From positions 3,234,501-3,298,500 of the forward strand of contig NZ_CP045403.1 of the NCBI RefSeq assembly GCF_009363695.1: a DNA stretch of 64,000 bases, in the 5' to 3' direction. The notes below the pieces were generated by a model. That model ran no database searches, was not told the DNA's origin, and saw nothing but the letters and a program-made list of their open reading frames with translations. The position numbers and the translations under genes are program-made. Shown here piece after piece: positions 17,919 to 27,017 of the stretch. This DNA comes from Bacillus sp. THAF10 (GTDB lineage Bacteria; Bacillota; Bacilli; Bacillales; Bacillaceae_I). Each line of letters opens with the position of its first letter. Position 1 is the first letter of the stretch.

Positions 17919-19142
17919 GTGACGATCATTTCAACAACAGCACGAAACTTGTTCATCATGTGGATTGCAAATTTTTTCGTTGCTGCAAGTGCTACGATGA
18001 TACTCCCTTTCTTATCTTTATTCATCGAAACCTTTGGGAATTACTCTGATTCCTATGTACAACGCTGGTCAGGTTTTATTTTCGGCATTACCTTTCTCAC
18101 TGCGTTTTTTGTTTCACCGATTTGGGGAAGAATTGGGGATAAGTATGGGTATAAACCGATACTGCTTCTTACAGGCACTGGCATCGCAACAAGCATCCTA
18201 ATGATGAGTGTAGTTAGTTCCGTTCATGAACTTTTTGTTTTACGATTGATTATGGGGCTTGCCACAGGTTTTATTCCTACCTCTATGGCACTAATTGCAT
18301 CTCAGACGCCAAAAGAAATAGCAGGAAAAACACTAGGAACCTTACAAACTGGAACAGTATCCGGGGGATTACTAGGACCATTAGTAGGTGGAATACTCGC
18401 TGATTCCTTTGGTTTTGCCTACACATTTTTCCTAACAGCAGCCTTGATTTATGGAGCTGTTATTCTGGTGGCCTTTGGCATTAAAGAAAAGAAAAAAACA
18501 GCAAGTGACAACAAGGAAAAACAATACACAAGAAAAGAAGTTCTTTCCTACATCTTTAGACAGCCATTATTATTGAAATTAATGGTTCTCTCCACGCTCA
18601 TTCAAGCTGGCAATTTTAGCATTCAGCCTTTACTGGCCTTATATGTGACAGATTTAACAAGCGGTGCCGCCAACCTTGCTTTGCTAGCAGGCTTTGCTTT
18701 TTCTGCCACAGGCTTTGGGAATCTTCTTGCATCAAGAAATTGGGGAAAACTTGGGGATAACATTGGCCATGACAAAGTAATTGTGATCCTTATGCTTTCG
18801 AGTTCGCTGCTATTTATCCCGCAAGCACTAGCAACTTCTTTATGGCAGCTTGTTCTTTTCCGATTTTTGTTTGGAATGGTCGTAGGGGGACTGATTCCTT
18901 GTATGACAGCTTATATCAGGAATGTTGCTCCATTATCCATGCAAGGAGAGGTACTCGGATATAATGTTAGCTTTCGATTTTTAGGAAATGTACTTGGACC
19001 TGCAATGGGTGGGATCATTTCAGGATTTTACGGGATATCCTCTGTTTTCTATATCACAAGCTTTATTTTCCTAGGTTCTGGCTTGATGTTACTATATAGC
19101 ATTCTTCACCAAGAAGGAATCAAAAAAACAGTAGAATCCTAG
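17919..19142 (+). CDS. yuxJ: MFS multidrug-type exporter (YuxJ-like)
   Basis: A 12-helix major facilitator protein of 404-407 residues with motif A variant GRIGDKYGYKP in the first cytoplasmic loop and the drug/H+ antiporter motif TGTVSGGLLGPLVGG in helix 5. It is adjacent to kapD, as in B. subtilis. Its start is odd: GTG 17919 overlaps the AAAGAAGGTG ribosome binding site with no spacing, while an ATT codon at 17928 sits at normal distance. The substrate is unknown. Confidence 0.85.
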   Translation: MTIISTTARNLFIMWIANFFVAASATMILPFLSLFIETFGNYSDSYVQRWSGFIFGITFLTAFFVSPIWGRIGDKYGYKPILLLTGTGIATSILMMSVVSSVHELFVLRLIMGLATGFIPTSMALIASQTPKEIAGKTLGTLQTGTVSGGLLGPLVGGILADSFGFAYTFFLTAALIYGAVILVAFGIKEKKKTASDNKEKQYTRKEVLSYIFRQPLLLKLMVLSTLIQAGNFSIQPLLALYVTDLTSGAANLALLAGFAFSATGFGNLLASRNWGKLGDNIGHDKVIVILMLSSSLLFIPQALATSLWQLVLFRFLFGMVVGGLIPCMTAYIRNVAPLSMQGEVLGYNVSFRFLGNVLGPAMGGIISGFYGISSVFYITSFIFLGSGLMLLYSILHQEGIKKTVES

Positions 19143-19148
19143 TTTTCG

Positions 19149-19192
19149 CCCTCCTTATTTTCCTGTAAACTATAGGAAATAAGGAGGGTTTT
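19149..19192 (+). terminator. yuxJ terminator that contains the next gene's ribosome binding site
   Basis: Stem CCCTCCTTATTTTCCT / AGGAAATAAGGAGGG with a nine-base loop, then TTTTCTTT. The 3' arm includes AAGGAGGG, the ribosome binding site of the following gene. Confidence 0.85.
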
Positions 19193-19194
19193 CT

Positions 19195-19899
19195 TTGTTG
19201 ATGAAAAATGCTGAAAGCTATGGACAAACAATCATAGAAACATTAAGAGCAAATGCTCAAGAAGAAAACAGACAGCCTATGGAAAACTACATGCGAAATC
19301 ACTTTCCTTTTTTGGGGATAAAATCACCTGAGCGAAAGGAACTTTGGAAAGAATTTTTCCGTATTAATGGAAAACCAGAGCTTGAATGGTTAGAGGCTCT
19401 GGCCTATTTTTTGTACGCTCAGCCTGAAAGAGAATTTCACTATGCAGCACTTTCCATGATAGATGTTCACAAGAAATCATTAACGATACAACATCTTCCC
19501 TTTTTAGAAAAATTAATAACCTCCAATTCCTGGTGGGACACGATCGACCATTTGGCCCCACATCACGTAGGAACCATCCTGTTAAAAGATAAGAAAGCAG
19601 TGGGGAGCTTTCCCGATAACTGGATTAACAGTCCAAACTTCTGGTTACAACGCTCCGCCATTTTGTATCAGTTAAAATATAAGAAAATGACAGATGAGGA
19701 AAAGTTGTTTTTCTATATTTCATCTACCAAGAATTCCAAAGAGTTTTTTGTCCAAAAAGCTATCGGATGGGCCTTGAGGGAATATTCTAAAACATCTCCT
19801 AAAGTTGTCATGGACTTTATTCAAAAAACAGATTTAGCACCCCTAAGCCGTCGAGAAGGGGTTAAGCACATGGAAAGACAGGGTTTAAAGGTAACCTAA
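19195..19899 (+). CDS. AlkD-like DNA alkylation repair protein
   Basis: About 234 residues, helical HEAT-like repeats of the AlkC/AlkD superfamily. Residues typical of AlkD substrate handling are visible: SWWDTIDHLAP in the middle and IGWALREYSK near the C-terminus. AlkD glycosylases remove bulky or charged alkylated purines without base flipping. The start may be TTG 19195, TTG 19198 or ATG 19201; the only ribosome binding site is in the terminator arm at 19181-19188, favouring 19195 or 19198. Confidence 0.85.
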   Translation: MLMKNAESYGQTIIETLRANAQEENRQPMENYMRNHFPFLGIKSPERKELWKEFFRINGKPELEWLEALAYFLYAQPEREFHYAALSMIDVHKKSLTIQHLPFLEKLITSNSWWDTIDHLAPHHVGTILLKDKKAVGSFPDNWINSPNFWLQRSAILYQLKYKKMTDEEKLFFYISSTKNSKEFFVQKAIGWALREYSKTSPKVVMDFIQKTDLAPLSRREGVKHMERQGLKVT

Positions 19900-19903
19900 C
19901 ATA

Positions 19904-19943
19904 AACAAAGAGGGAATAGCTGCCTGGCTATTCCCTCTTTGTT
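19904..19943. terminator. bidirectional terminator between the AlkD-like gene and menI
   Basis: Perfect 17-bp stem AACAAAGAGGGAATAGC / GCTATTCCCTCTTTGTT with a six-base loop, between convergent genes. Confidence 0.92.
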
Positions 19944-19949
19944 ACCATC

Positions 19950-20336
19950 CTATTTCTTTTTCTGCAGTATTGCCATTGTGCATCTTGAAATACAAATTAA
20001 GGCTTCCTTTTCATCTACAATTTTAATTTCCCATACCATGGTTGTTTTTCCTCTGTGAAGAGGTGTCCCTATGGCCGTTACAGTTCCGTCTTTTTTCGCC
20101 TTTAAATGATTGGCGTTGATTTCTAACCCTACACAAATTTCGTTTTCTTGATCAATGAGGTGAAAGGTACCAATACTTGCAATCGTTTCTGCTAAAACCA
20201 CGGACGCTCCCCCATGAAGCAAACCAAAAGGCTGGTGTGTGCGCTTATCTACTGGCATCGTAGCTACTGCTCTTTCTTCAGATAATTCAATTAATTCAAT
20301 TCCTAAAAGGTCTATTAGTGTATCTTTAAGCTCCAC
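19950..20336 (-). CDS. menI: hotdog-fold thioesterase, YuxO/MenI-like
   Basis: A 128-residue PaaI/YuxO-type thioesterase. The pattern HQPFGLLHGGASVVLAET holds the active-site Glu, and LEINANHLK and GTPLHRGKTTMVW follow. The B. subtilis homologue hydrolyses 1,4-dihydroxy-2-naphthoyl-CoA in menaquinone synthesis; that exact substrate is inferred. The start is GTG 20336 with AGGAGG eight bases upstream, and that site directly follows the stop of a 29-codon gene, so the two look co-translated. Confidence 0.82.
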   Translation of the reverse strand: MELKDTLIDLLGIELIELSEERAVATMPVDKRTHQPFGLLHGGASVVLAETIASIGTFHLIDQENEICVGLEINANHLKAKKDGTVTAIGTPLHRGKTTMVWEIKIVDEKEALICISRCTMAILQKKK

Positions 20337-20348
20337 TCCAAATTCCTC

Positions 20349-20438
20349 CTATTTTCTTTTCTTCTTTAATAATACTATGGAAAACATGAAATACACAGAG
20401 AATAATACAAATATTGGCCATAAGGCAGACCATTCCAT
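20349..20438 (-). CDS. 29-residue membrane microprotein upstream of menI
   Basis: ATG at 20438, 29 codons, TAG at 20349-20351. AAAGGAGG lies seven bases upstream, a near-ideal ribosome binding site. The product is a hydrophobic helix of about 22 residues (from LWPIFVLFSVYFMFSIVLL) ending in KKKRK, the charge pattern of a single-pass protein with its C-terminus inside. Its stop is merged with the menI ribosome binding site. I do not recognise it. Confidence 0.6.
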   Translation of the reverse strand: MEWSALWPIFVLFSVYFMFSIVLLKKKRK

Positions 20439-20470
20439 ACATTTTCCTCCTTTGGGTAAAAAAATAGACC

Positions 20471-20488
20471 AGTCTACTCGTCAGTAGA
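20471..20488. promoter_or_regulatory. 18-bp palindrome upstream of the microprotein-menI pair
   Basis: GTCTACT CGTC AGTAGAC, with perfect seven-base arms. On the minus strand it is followed after seven bases by seven T residues, so it may be the terminator of the SIMPL gene or an operator for the menI unit. Confidence 0.5.
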
Positions 20489-20521
20489 CGAACAGCGCGG
20501 TCATTGATTATTTAGAACATT

Positions 20522-21154
20522 TTAATAAACATATTCTAAATTCACAGTGGCGGTAATGGTGATTAACTGAGGCTCAATTGGGGTAGCGGCTTTTTCTTGA
20601 ACAGCAAAAGCTGCATATCTTGGACCTGGGAAGGAAGGCTGTTGCACTTCTTCGACTTTGATCGGAATGGGAACTAAACCAACTCGTAATGTTGCGGCGA
20701 TGGCTTGAGCCTTTAAGTACCCATCAATAACGGCTTGTTGAAGAACCCCTCTATACACCTCGGCGTAATTGGAAACCTCAAAGGACACACCTTCTGAAAC
20801 ATTTGCTCCATTTTCAAAAGCAATATCAATCACTTCTCCTGTTTTTGTAATATCTTTAACCGTTATTCGAAACATATGACGCACTTCGTATGCCGAAAGC
20901 ACAGAGCTTCCTGAAGAAGTAGTTTCGTAACGTGGAAATGATGAGTAGGAGGACGTTTCGATATCGTCTTGAGAGATACCATATCGCAACAGTGCTTGTA
21001 TCATTTTATTAGAAATTTTTCTGTTTTCTTCTTGAGCAATCTGTGCATTCGCGTTTGAGGTAACTACCCCTATTTGAAGATATGCAATGTCTGGTTGGAC
21101 TTCTTTTTTTGCTGTCCCTTGGACAAGTATTTTACGAGGAAGAATATCAGCCAC
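20522..21154 (-). CDS. SIMPL (DUF541) domain protein
   Basis: About 210 residues, SIMPL/DUF541 family: VQGTAKKEVQPDIAYLQIGV at the start, SYSSFPRYE and YEVRHMFRITVKD in the middle, ATVNLEYVY at the end. No signal peptide is visible, unlike many family members. GTG 21154 abuts GGGAG with zero spacing, whereas an ATT codon at 21145 lies at a normal distance, the same arrangement as at yuxJ. The function is unknown. Confidence 0.8.
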   Translation of the reverse strand: MADILPRKILVQGTAKKEVQPDIAYLQIGVVTSNANAQIAQEENRKISNKMIQALLRYGISQDDIETSSYSSFPRYETTSSGSSVLSAYEVRHMFRITVKDITKTGEVIDIAFENGANVSEGVSFEVSNYAEVYRGVLQQAVIDGYLKAQAIAATLRVGLVPIPIKVEEVQQPSFPGPRYAAFAVQEKAATPIEPQLITITATVNLEYVY

Positions 21155-21248
21155 CTCCCATATTCTTTTTTATAGTTTATGTGAGTGATAGCTTACTTAT
21201 ACGTTATACTAATAGAACATAATGATGAGAGAAATGGAGTTTAAGCCT

Positions 21249-22091
21249 ATGAAAAAGAAAACCGTTATTATTACTGGTGCTTCAGGAGGTTTCGGAAAAG
21301 TATTCACAAAAATGTTCCTTCAAGCGGGCTATCATGTCATTGCTACCATAAGGGATACGGCTAAGAAAAACCTAGTATTGAGCGGAATAACAACAGAAGA
21401 AAGCCAACACCTTTCTATTCAGATGTTAGATGTAACGGATAGGACTTCTGTTCAACAGTTCGAAAAGTTTGTCCAGTCACTCGATTCAGTTGATGTTTTG
21501 ATTAATAATGCCGGATTTGCAGTAGCAGGGTTTGCAGAGGAATTAACAGATGGTGAATACCTGCTACAATTTGAAACCAATCTATTTGGGGTTACCAGAA
21601 TAACAAATATCGTTCTGCCCATAATGAGAAGGCAACAACAGGGAAGAATCATTAATATAAGTTCTATCAGTGGGTTAGTAGGCTTCCCTGGATTATCCCC
21701 TTACGTAGCATCAAAGCATGCTCTAGAGGGCTATAGTGAAAGCTTAAGGCTAGAATTAAAGCCGTTTGGCATTGATGTTGTCTTAGTAGAACCAGGTTCC
21801 TTTCAAACGAATATATGGTCAAGTGGGACGCATATGTCACCAAGGGCAGGCCAGCAGCAGTCACCATACTATCAAACATTTCAACAACTAAACCTAAGAA
21901 TTCAAAAAGACAGCAAAAATTATGGGAACCCAGAAGAGGTAGGAAAACTTGTTCTCAACATTGCACGCTCAAAAAACACACCTGCTTTACGTTACACAAT
22001 TGGAAAAGGAGTAAAGCTTACTTTATTCTTAAAGCATCTCCTCCCTTGGAAGCTCTGGGAGAAGCTCGTATTAAAGCAACTTTCTAAATGA
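21249..22091 (+). CDS. short-chain dehydrogenase/reductase
   Basis: A 280-residue classical SDR. The cofactor motif is TGASGGFG, NNAG is intact, the catalytic Ser is in NISSISG and Tyr/Lys in YVASKHALEGY; PGSFQT follows. The C-terminal quarter is basic and hydrophobic. I start at ATG 21249, nine bases after TGGAG, rather than at 21222. The substrate cannot be inferred; neighbours give no pathway hint. Confidence 0.85.
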   Translation: MKKKTVIITGASGGFGKVFTKMFLQAGYHVIATIRDTAKKNLVLSGITTEESQHLSIQMLDVTDRTSVQQFEKFVQSLDSVDVLINNAGFAVAGFAEELTDGEYLLQFETNLFGVTRITNIVLPIMRRQQQGRIINISSISGLVGFPGLSPYVASKHALEGYSESLRLELKPFGIDVVLVEPGSFQTNIWSSGTHMSPRAGQQQSPYYQTFQQLNLRIQKDSKNYGNPEEVGKLVLNIARSKNTPALRYTIGKGVKLTLFLKHLLPWKLWEKLVLKQLSK

Positions 22092-22151
22092 CAACTTTCC
22101 CCCCCTCCTTACCATGCATACATTATGTAATAGCTAGAACGGAGGGCAATT

Positions 22152-22511
22152 ATGTATTATTACTACATCAATCCTTACCACTATAGAATGTACCATGCAT
22201 ACTGGTATGCTCGTACCTATCCTCAAGTGGATCCTACCACTTTCTCAGAATCGGCCACTTCGATGGAACAGCTGATGAAAGAGGCAAGCATCATTCTTCA
22301 TAGATTATCAGAATCCAAAGGCTTTGCAGCAGAAGTAATGACAGCTGCGCAACAGGGGCAAAAAGAAAAAGTGGAACAGCTTATAAAATCCACTGGTATC
22401 CATGCCGGGGTGAAGGTAGATTATACGCCTGATGGACTTAGCCTTCACATGTCATCAGAGGTTAGCGGCCAAGAATGCTGCCACCTTACCATTACATTAA
22501 GATGGGGATAG
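22152..22511 (+). CDS. Tyr-rich small protein, possible inner spore coat protein (YuzC-like)
   Basis: A 119-residue protein whose first 25 residues are extremely aromatic (MYYYYINPYHYRMYHAYWY). A helical middle and a beta-rich end (GVKVDYTPDGLSLHM) follow, and a CC pair lies near the C-terminus. Tyr-rich starts are usual in Bacillus spore coat proteins, and the domain recalls B. subtilis YuzC. GGAGGG precedes the ATG. The coat role is an inference. Confidence 0.55.
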   Translation: MYYYYINPYHYRMYHAYWYARTYPQVDPTTFSESATSMEQLMKEASIILHRLSESKGFAAEVMTAAQQGQKEKVEQLIKSTGIHAGVKVDYTPDGLSLHMSSEVSGQECCHLTITLRWG

Positions 22512-22525
22512 ATAAAATATAAGAA

Positions 22526-22551
22526 GAGAGGCAGCTAAAATGCTGCCTCTC
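22526..22551. terminator. shared hairpin between the Tyr-rich gene and the GH16 gene
   Basis: Perfect stem GAGAGGCAGC / GCTGCCTCTC with a six-base loop between convergent genes; T-rich only on the minus-strand side. Confidence 0.7.
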
Positions 22552-22568
22552 CTAGTACCGAGTGTTTT

Positions 22569-25511
22569 CTATTCATCTGTTCCTTCCAGCGCGTTCAGAA
22601 AATCCCTTGCACCTTTTGCTTCTAGTTTCACATGTTTAAAGTCAATTTTTTGTTTCTTAGATGGAACTCCTTCCATATTTCCTAGCAGAAACTTTAATCC
22701 TAGCAAGCTTCCTTCTGACTGCAGCCATTCAAACTGATAGATTTCAGGTTTTGGACCAATTCTCACCACATCTTCAAAGTATCTGTGATAGTATGGTAGT
22801 CCATTGTCTAGAACCACCTCTATATTTCTTCGATGATTGGACCTTGCTTTAAACTCCAGCTCATACGTTCTTCCACCAGCAAGCTTTAGGTTTTCTTGGA
22901 AAAACATGATGTCCCAAGGATTTACCCCCGAATCCTTCACACTCACCGTAACATGATTTCCTTTTGCTTTCACTTTCCCTTTGGATGTACCATCATAATC
23001 TCCTTGTACATGAAGGTTCCAGTTTTCCAGTTTTGAAGAAAAATCGCCATTTTTAAGAGGAAATAGCTTGTCCCTTTCTCCCGATATCTCCACTTTTACA
23101 TTATCAATGAACACCTTGTGTTCTTCATTTGTTATGTCGTTACCTGCAACGTTTCCGAGCAGATATTTAAGACCCAGTTGTTTATCATTATCTAATGTTA
23201 CCTCAAAGGTGTGTGTCATTGGCTCAGTTGTGAGAGAAATCAACTCTGACAATGAGCGATTATACGAACTGTCCTCTAATACTACTTCGATATTTCTATC
23301 TAGACTAGAAAAAGCATCAAAGGAAACAAGGTATGTGGTTCCACCCTTCATCTTCAGGCCTTCCTGCATGAAGATGACATCCCAAGGGTTCCACCCAACA
23401 TTCTTAATGGTTGCGACAGCTCTATCCTCGCTAGTTTCAAATGAAGCAGCAGACGGACCATCATACAACCCTTGAACATGGTTATTCCAGTGCTCAAGAC
23501 CGAAATTAAATTTTCCATTTTGTAATGGGAATATATCTTCAAACGTCAAGACATCGGCATCTAATACCTTCGAAAACATAGATACATTATCCAATGTTAT
23601 TAAACCTGCATTTCCACCTAATAAAAATACAAGTTGGGCCTCTGAATCCTCTACAGCTTCTGTTTGATAAGTAAATGTTTTGTTTTCTCCCGTTTCAGAA
23701 AGAGGAATTGTCTTCCAGCCTGAGTAGTTTATACTAGCATCTTTACTTACAACTGCAACCTGTATGTCCCTGTCTTCGATTGCACTTCCATCAAAGGAAA
23801 GTGTATACTCATGGTTGCTTTTAATGGAGATACCTTTTTGGACAAGTTTTACAGATTCAGGTGCTCCGTTTTCTTTTACTTCCGCGGTTAGTGCTCTTGT
23901 ATCTTCCGCAACGTATGCTTGTGCATCCGCTCCATTTAGGATAAAATTCCAATATGTCATCCGATCCATTCGACCCTGGTCAAAGGTACCATTATAAATA
24001 TGGTTGCCATTACGTAGCGGTGGCTTCGCTGCGTCTTCGTTGTATGGATCGATGGCATCTATTTCTTCCACCTTCACATTTCCAATCCAAACAGTACTTG
24101 CATTTAACCCCATATTAAATTCCAATCGAGCCTTCGCATCTGATTCCGCTTGCATTTGATACGTATATTCATAGCTTTGTCGTTCAGGTGTTAGTGCTAC
24201 TTCAAAGTTAGGGGAATAGAGCGACCAACCCCGTGCTTCTCCGCCGCTTACTTTGAGATTCATGTTTCTGTTAGAAGCAGCTTTTGCATCAAAGCTAATT
24301 TTGTATGTTCGACCTATTCCAGATGGTACATGTTGGATGAGTTGAATGGAATGCGGTTGTGAACCCGCTTGGCCAATATCCACCTTTGCAAATCCATCTT
24401 CTACTGAAGCACTTCCATTTCCTCCGAACTGATTTAAATGAACGAAATTCCATTCATCTTCACTGAATGTTTCTGTACCATCCTTTATTTCCACAAAACC
24501 ATTTTCAAAAGCAGTATCATAAATGTAATTACCATTTATAGGGGCCTTGGATCCTTCGGGTAACTCCTCTTTTTCAAAAACCGGCTCCACAGGCTCACGA
24601 TATTGCTCTTCGTCCAATTGATACACTTTTACATAGTCCACTTCCATTTGACCAGGGAATTCAGTGGAATCATCTGGACCTCCACCATACCAGCCTCCAA
24701 TTGCTAGGTTAAGGATGAGATAAAACTCCTGATCAAAAGGTGCGGGGTAAGCATATTTCGTAGCATTTTCTGTATTAAAACTTGTCCAGTTATTCAACGT
24801 TTGAAACAGTTCTCCATTTACATACCATCTGATTTCACCCGGCTCCCACTCTACAGAGTAAACATTAAACTGTGTGATGTCTGAGCCTTCACCAAAATGA
24901 TAGTCCTTTGCAGTATACGTATTATTAGGCCATTGGCTTCCATAATGAATGGCGCCGCCTACCTTGTTCACGTCTTCCCCAGCTGCCTCCATGATATCAA
25001 TCTCACCAGATGCAGCCCAGCCACCATACTTGTCCTCCTCTGGCATCATCCAAAAAGCTGGCCAATATCCTTGTCCGGCTGGCAGTTTTATTTTCGCTTC
25101 AAATTTTCCGTACTTTTGGTTGAATTTCCCTTTTGTATGAACTTTTCCTGAAGTGTAATCATAGGTTCCATACTGATCTGAAGCAGTTTCATTTTTTCCA
25201 GTTAGGATAAGGTTTCCACCCTCCACTTTCACGTTCTCTTCTTGGTAATACTGAAGCTCTTCATTTCCCCATCCCGGTACATAATTGCCATCTGGTTGCA
25301 CAAAACCATTTCCAGTATCATGGGACCATTTGGATTGATCCAATTCTGATCCTTCAAAATGGTCTTCCCATACTAACTGCCAATCCTTTTCTCCATCTGC
25401 CATTGGTTGATTGCCCTCGCTTTTCTCTACAGCATCATTGGAATATGCCGGAGAGTACCCCGTTGTTAACAAGCATGTTGCCAACATGACCGTGAATCCT
25501 TTTTTTAACAC
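22569..25511 (-). CDS. secreted GH16 endo-beta-1,3-glucanase (laminarinase type) with four C-terminal carbohydrate-binding modules
   Basis: About 980 residues. A signal peptide (LKKGFTVMLATCLLTTG onward) is followed by a GH16 domain at about residues 45-310 with the catalytic motif GEIDIMEAAG and a nearby YGGWAASG. Then come four tandem modules of about 150 residues that look like CBM4/9 (each starts near a NGxxxxxxF segment and ends in a VKVE-type strand); the last two are the most alike (HVQGLYDG and HVQGDYDG). I start at GTG 25511, seven bases after AAGGAGG, not at 25532. It should cut beta-1,3-glucan outside the cell and feed the ABC importer of this cluster. Confidence 0.88.
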   Translation of the reverse strand: MLKKGFTVMLATCLLTTGYSPAYSNDAVEKSEGNQPMADGEKDWQLVWEDHFEGSELDQSKWSHDTGNGFVQPDGNYVPGWGNEELQYYQEENVKVEGGNLILTGKNETASDQYGTYDYTSGKVHTKGKFNQKYGKFEAKIKLPAGQGYWPAFWMMPEEDKYGGWAASGEIDIMEAAGEDVNKVGGAIHYGSQWPNNTYTAKDYHFGEGSDITQFNVYSVEWEPGEIRWYVNGELFQTLNNWTSFNTENATKYAYPAPFDQEFYLILNLAIGGWYGGGPDDSTEFPGQMEVDYVKVYQLDEEQYREPVEPVFEKEELPEGSKAPINGNYIYDTAFENGFVEIKDGTETFSEDEWNFVHLNQFGGNGSASVEDGFAKVDIGQAGSQPHSIQLIQHVPSGIGRTYKISFDAKAASNRNMNLKVSGGEARGWSLYSPNFEVALTPERQSYEYTYQMQAESDAKARLEFNMGLNASTVWIGNVKVEEIDAIDPYNEDAAKPPLRNGNHIYNGTFDQGRMDRMTYWNFILNGADAQAYVAEDTRALTAEVKENGAPESVKLVQKGISIKSNHEYTLSFDGSAIEDRDIQVAVVSKDASINYSGWKTIPLSETGENKTFTYQTEAVEDSEAQLVFLLGGNAGLITLDNVSMFSKVLDADVLTFEDIFPLQNGKFNFGLEHWNNHVQGLYDGPSAASFETSEDRAVATIKNVGWNPWDVIFMQEGLKMKGGTTYLVSFDAFSSLDRNIEVVLEDSSYNRSLSELISLTTEPMTHTFEVTLDNDKQLGLKYLLGNVAGNDITNEEHKVFIDNVKVEISGERDKLFPLKNGDFSSKLENWNLHVQGDYDGTSKGKVKAKGNHVTVSVKDSGVNPWDIMFFQENLKLAGGRTYELEFKARSNHRRNIEVVLDNGLPYYHRYFEDVVRIGPKPEIYQFEWLQSEGSLLGLKFLLGNMEGVPSKKQKIDFKHVKLEAKGARDFLNALEGTDE

Positions 25512-25577
25512 ATTTCTTCCTCCTTCACCCATTTTAATTACTTTCCTTCACTCCTCATCATCACCCCCCTAAAGTAA

Positions 25578-26912
25578 TCAGGTAAACACAACTGTCGTAA
25601 TGCACCTACCAGGAATAGCTAGATTCATGACATTCCCCTCAAGCTCTAATGAAGTTTCTTTTGCCATTTCTGTTTCATTTAAAAGAACGACCGCAATGCT
25701 TTCATCCTCATTTCTAAATGCGACAAGTGATACTTCTTCAAGCTCCGTTTCGTGAGCAATCCTCTTCGCTCCCGGCTTGATGAACTTACTAAAGTGTCCG
25801 ATATAATAGTACGAACTGTTGAAATGGACATCGTCTTGTTCGGTGTCTACGATGATTGGCGCATCACAGTAATTGCCAACATGATTTGGTCCACCTTGCA
25901 TGTCTAGTACAAGATTCCAATCTATGAATCCTTCTAACCAGTTGTTCATATCGCCAATGATGTTTCTTGCATAGCGTTCTCCTGTATGCCAAGCTCCAAG
26001 CTTAACCCCTCCTTCAATACAGCCTTCTGTGAACAATAAATGCTTGTCTGGAAAAGCCTCATGTACCTTAGAGAGATTTGCAAACTCCTCTGACACATAC
26101 CAATGGTTGCCTGTCCCCCAAACATATTTAGCCGCCTCAGGGTCGGATAATACTGTTGTCGCCCGCTCCACAATCACATCACGGTTGTGATCCCAAATGA
26201 TGATTTTTTTATCGCCAAGACCGTTCTTTTCCATAATTGGTCCTAAATAGTTTTTAACAAAATCTCGTTCTTCCTCTGCTGTATAAATGCAGGAGTCCCA
26301 CACCTGTGTTGCTTCTGGTTCGTTTTGCACCGATATTCCCCAAATCGCAACACCTTTTGCTTCCATTGCCTTTACATATTTCACATAATAATTGGCCCAT
26401 GCTTCACGGTATTCATCCAGTAATTTACCGCCATTATTCATCTCGTTATTTGTTTTCATCCAAGCCGGAGGACTCCATGGAGATGCCAAAATAGTTATCG
26501 TTTCTTGTGCTTCTGACTCTGCAGCTTGTATGAATGGCAGAACATACTTTTGTTCGCGTTCAATGTTGAAGGTTTCCAGATTCACATCTCCTTCTTCCAC
26601 ATATGTATAGTTTCCAAGAGCAAAGTCACTGCTGTGAATAGCGGTACGACCAAGGTTATATCCGAGTCCTGTTTCTTTATTAAAATAAGCATGAATGATG
26701 GCGCTTTTATTGGTTTCTGATAGCTGTGACCAGTTATAAGCAGCTGCTTCCGTAAAGGCTCCACCAAATCCAAGCCATTGTTGATATTGTTGATTCGGAA
26801 ATAGCTTTATAGAGGTGATACTGTTACCTTTGTAATTCCAATCAATATCGCTTACCTGATTCCATGGTCTTCCTGCCTCTTTTTTTGTTTGATAAACCGT
26901 CACATTTTTCAT
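25578..26912 (-). CDS. GH30 family glycoside hydrolase
   Basis: A 444-residue GH30 enzyme (glucosylceramidase/endo-beta-1,6-glucanase clan). The acid/base Glu is in ISVQNEPEATQ and the nucleophile Glu in LFTEGCIEGG; WLGFGGAFTEAAAYN at the start and ASPWSPPAWMKTN are family signatures. There is no signal peptide, so it probably acts inside on imported oligosaccharides. The start is ATG 26912 with AAAGGAGG seven bases upstream. A beta-1,6-glucosidic target would fit side branches of laminarin, but this is inferred from context. Confidence 0.87.
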   Translation of the reverse strand: MKNVTVYQTKKEAGRPWNQVSDIDWNYKGNSITSIKLFPNQQYQQWLGFGGAFTEAAAYNWSQLSETNKSAIIHAYFNKETGLGYNLGRTAIHSSDFALGNYTYVEEGDVNLETFNIEREQKYVLPFIQAAESEAQETITILASPWSPPAWMKTNNEMNNGGKLLDEYREAWANYYVKYVKAMEAKGVAIWGISVQNEPEATQVWDSCIYTAEEERDFVKNYLGPIMEKNGLGDKKIIIWDHNRDVIVERATTVLSDPEAAKYVWGTGNHWYVSEEFANLSKVHEAFPDKHLLFTEGCIEGGVKLGAWHTGERYARNIIGDMNNWLEGFIDWNLVLDMQGGPNHVGNYCDAPIIVDTEQDDVHFNSSYYYIGHFSKFIKPGAKRIAHETELEEVSLVAFRNEDESIAVVLLNETEMAKETSLELEGNVMNLAIPGRCITTVVFT

Positions 26913-27017
26913 AAAATGACCTCCTTTTAATAAGTTCGTGCCTTCATGCACTGAGTTGATGCCCAAACACACCAGGTTCATGCCAATTTCAAAAAAAACC
27001 ACTCAATACCTGAGTGG

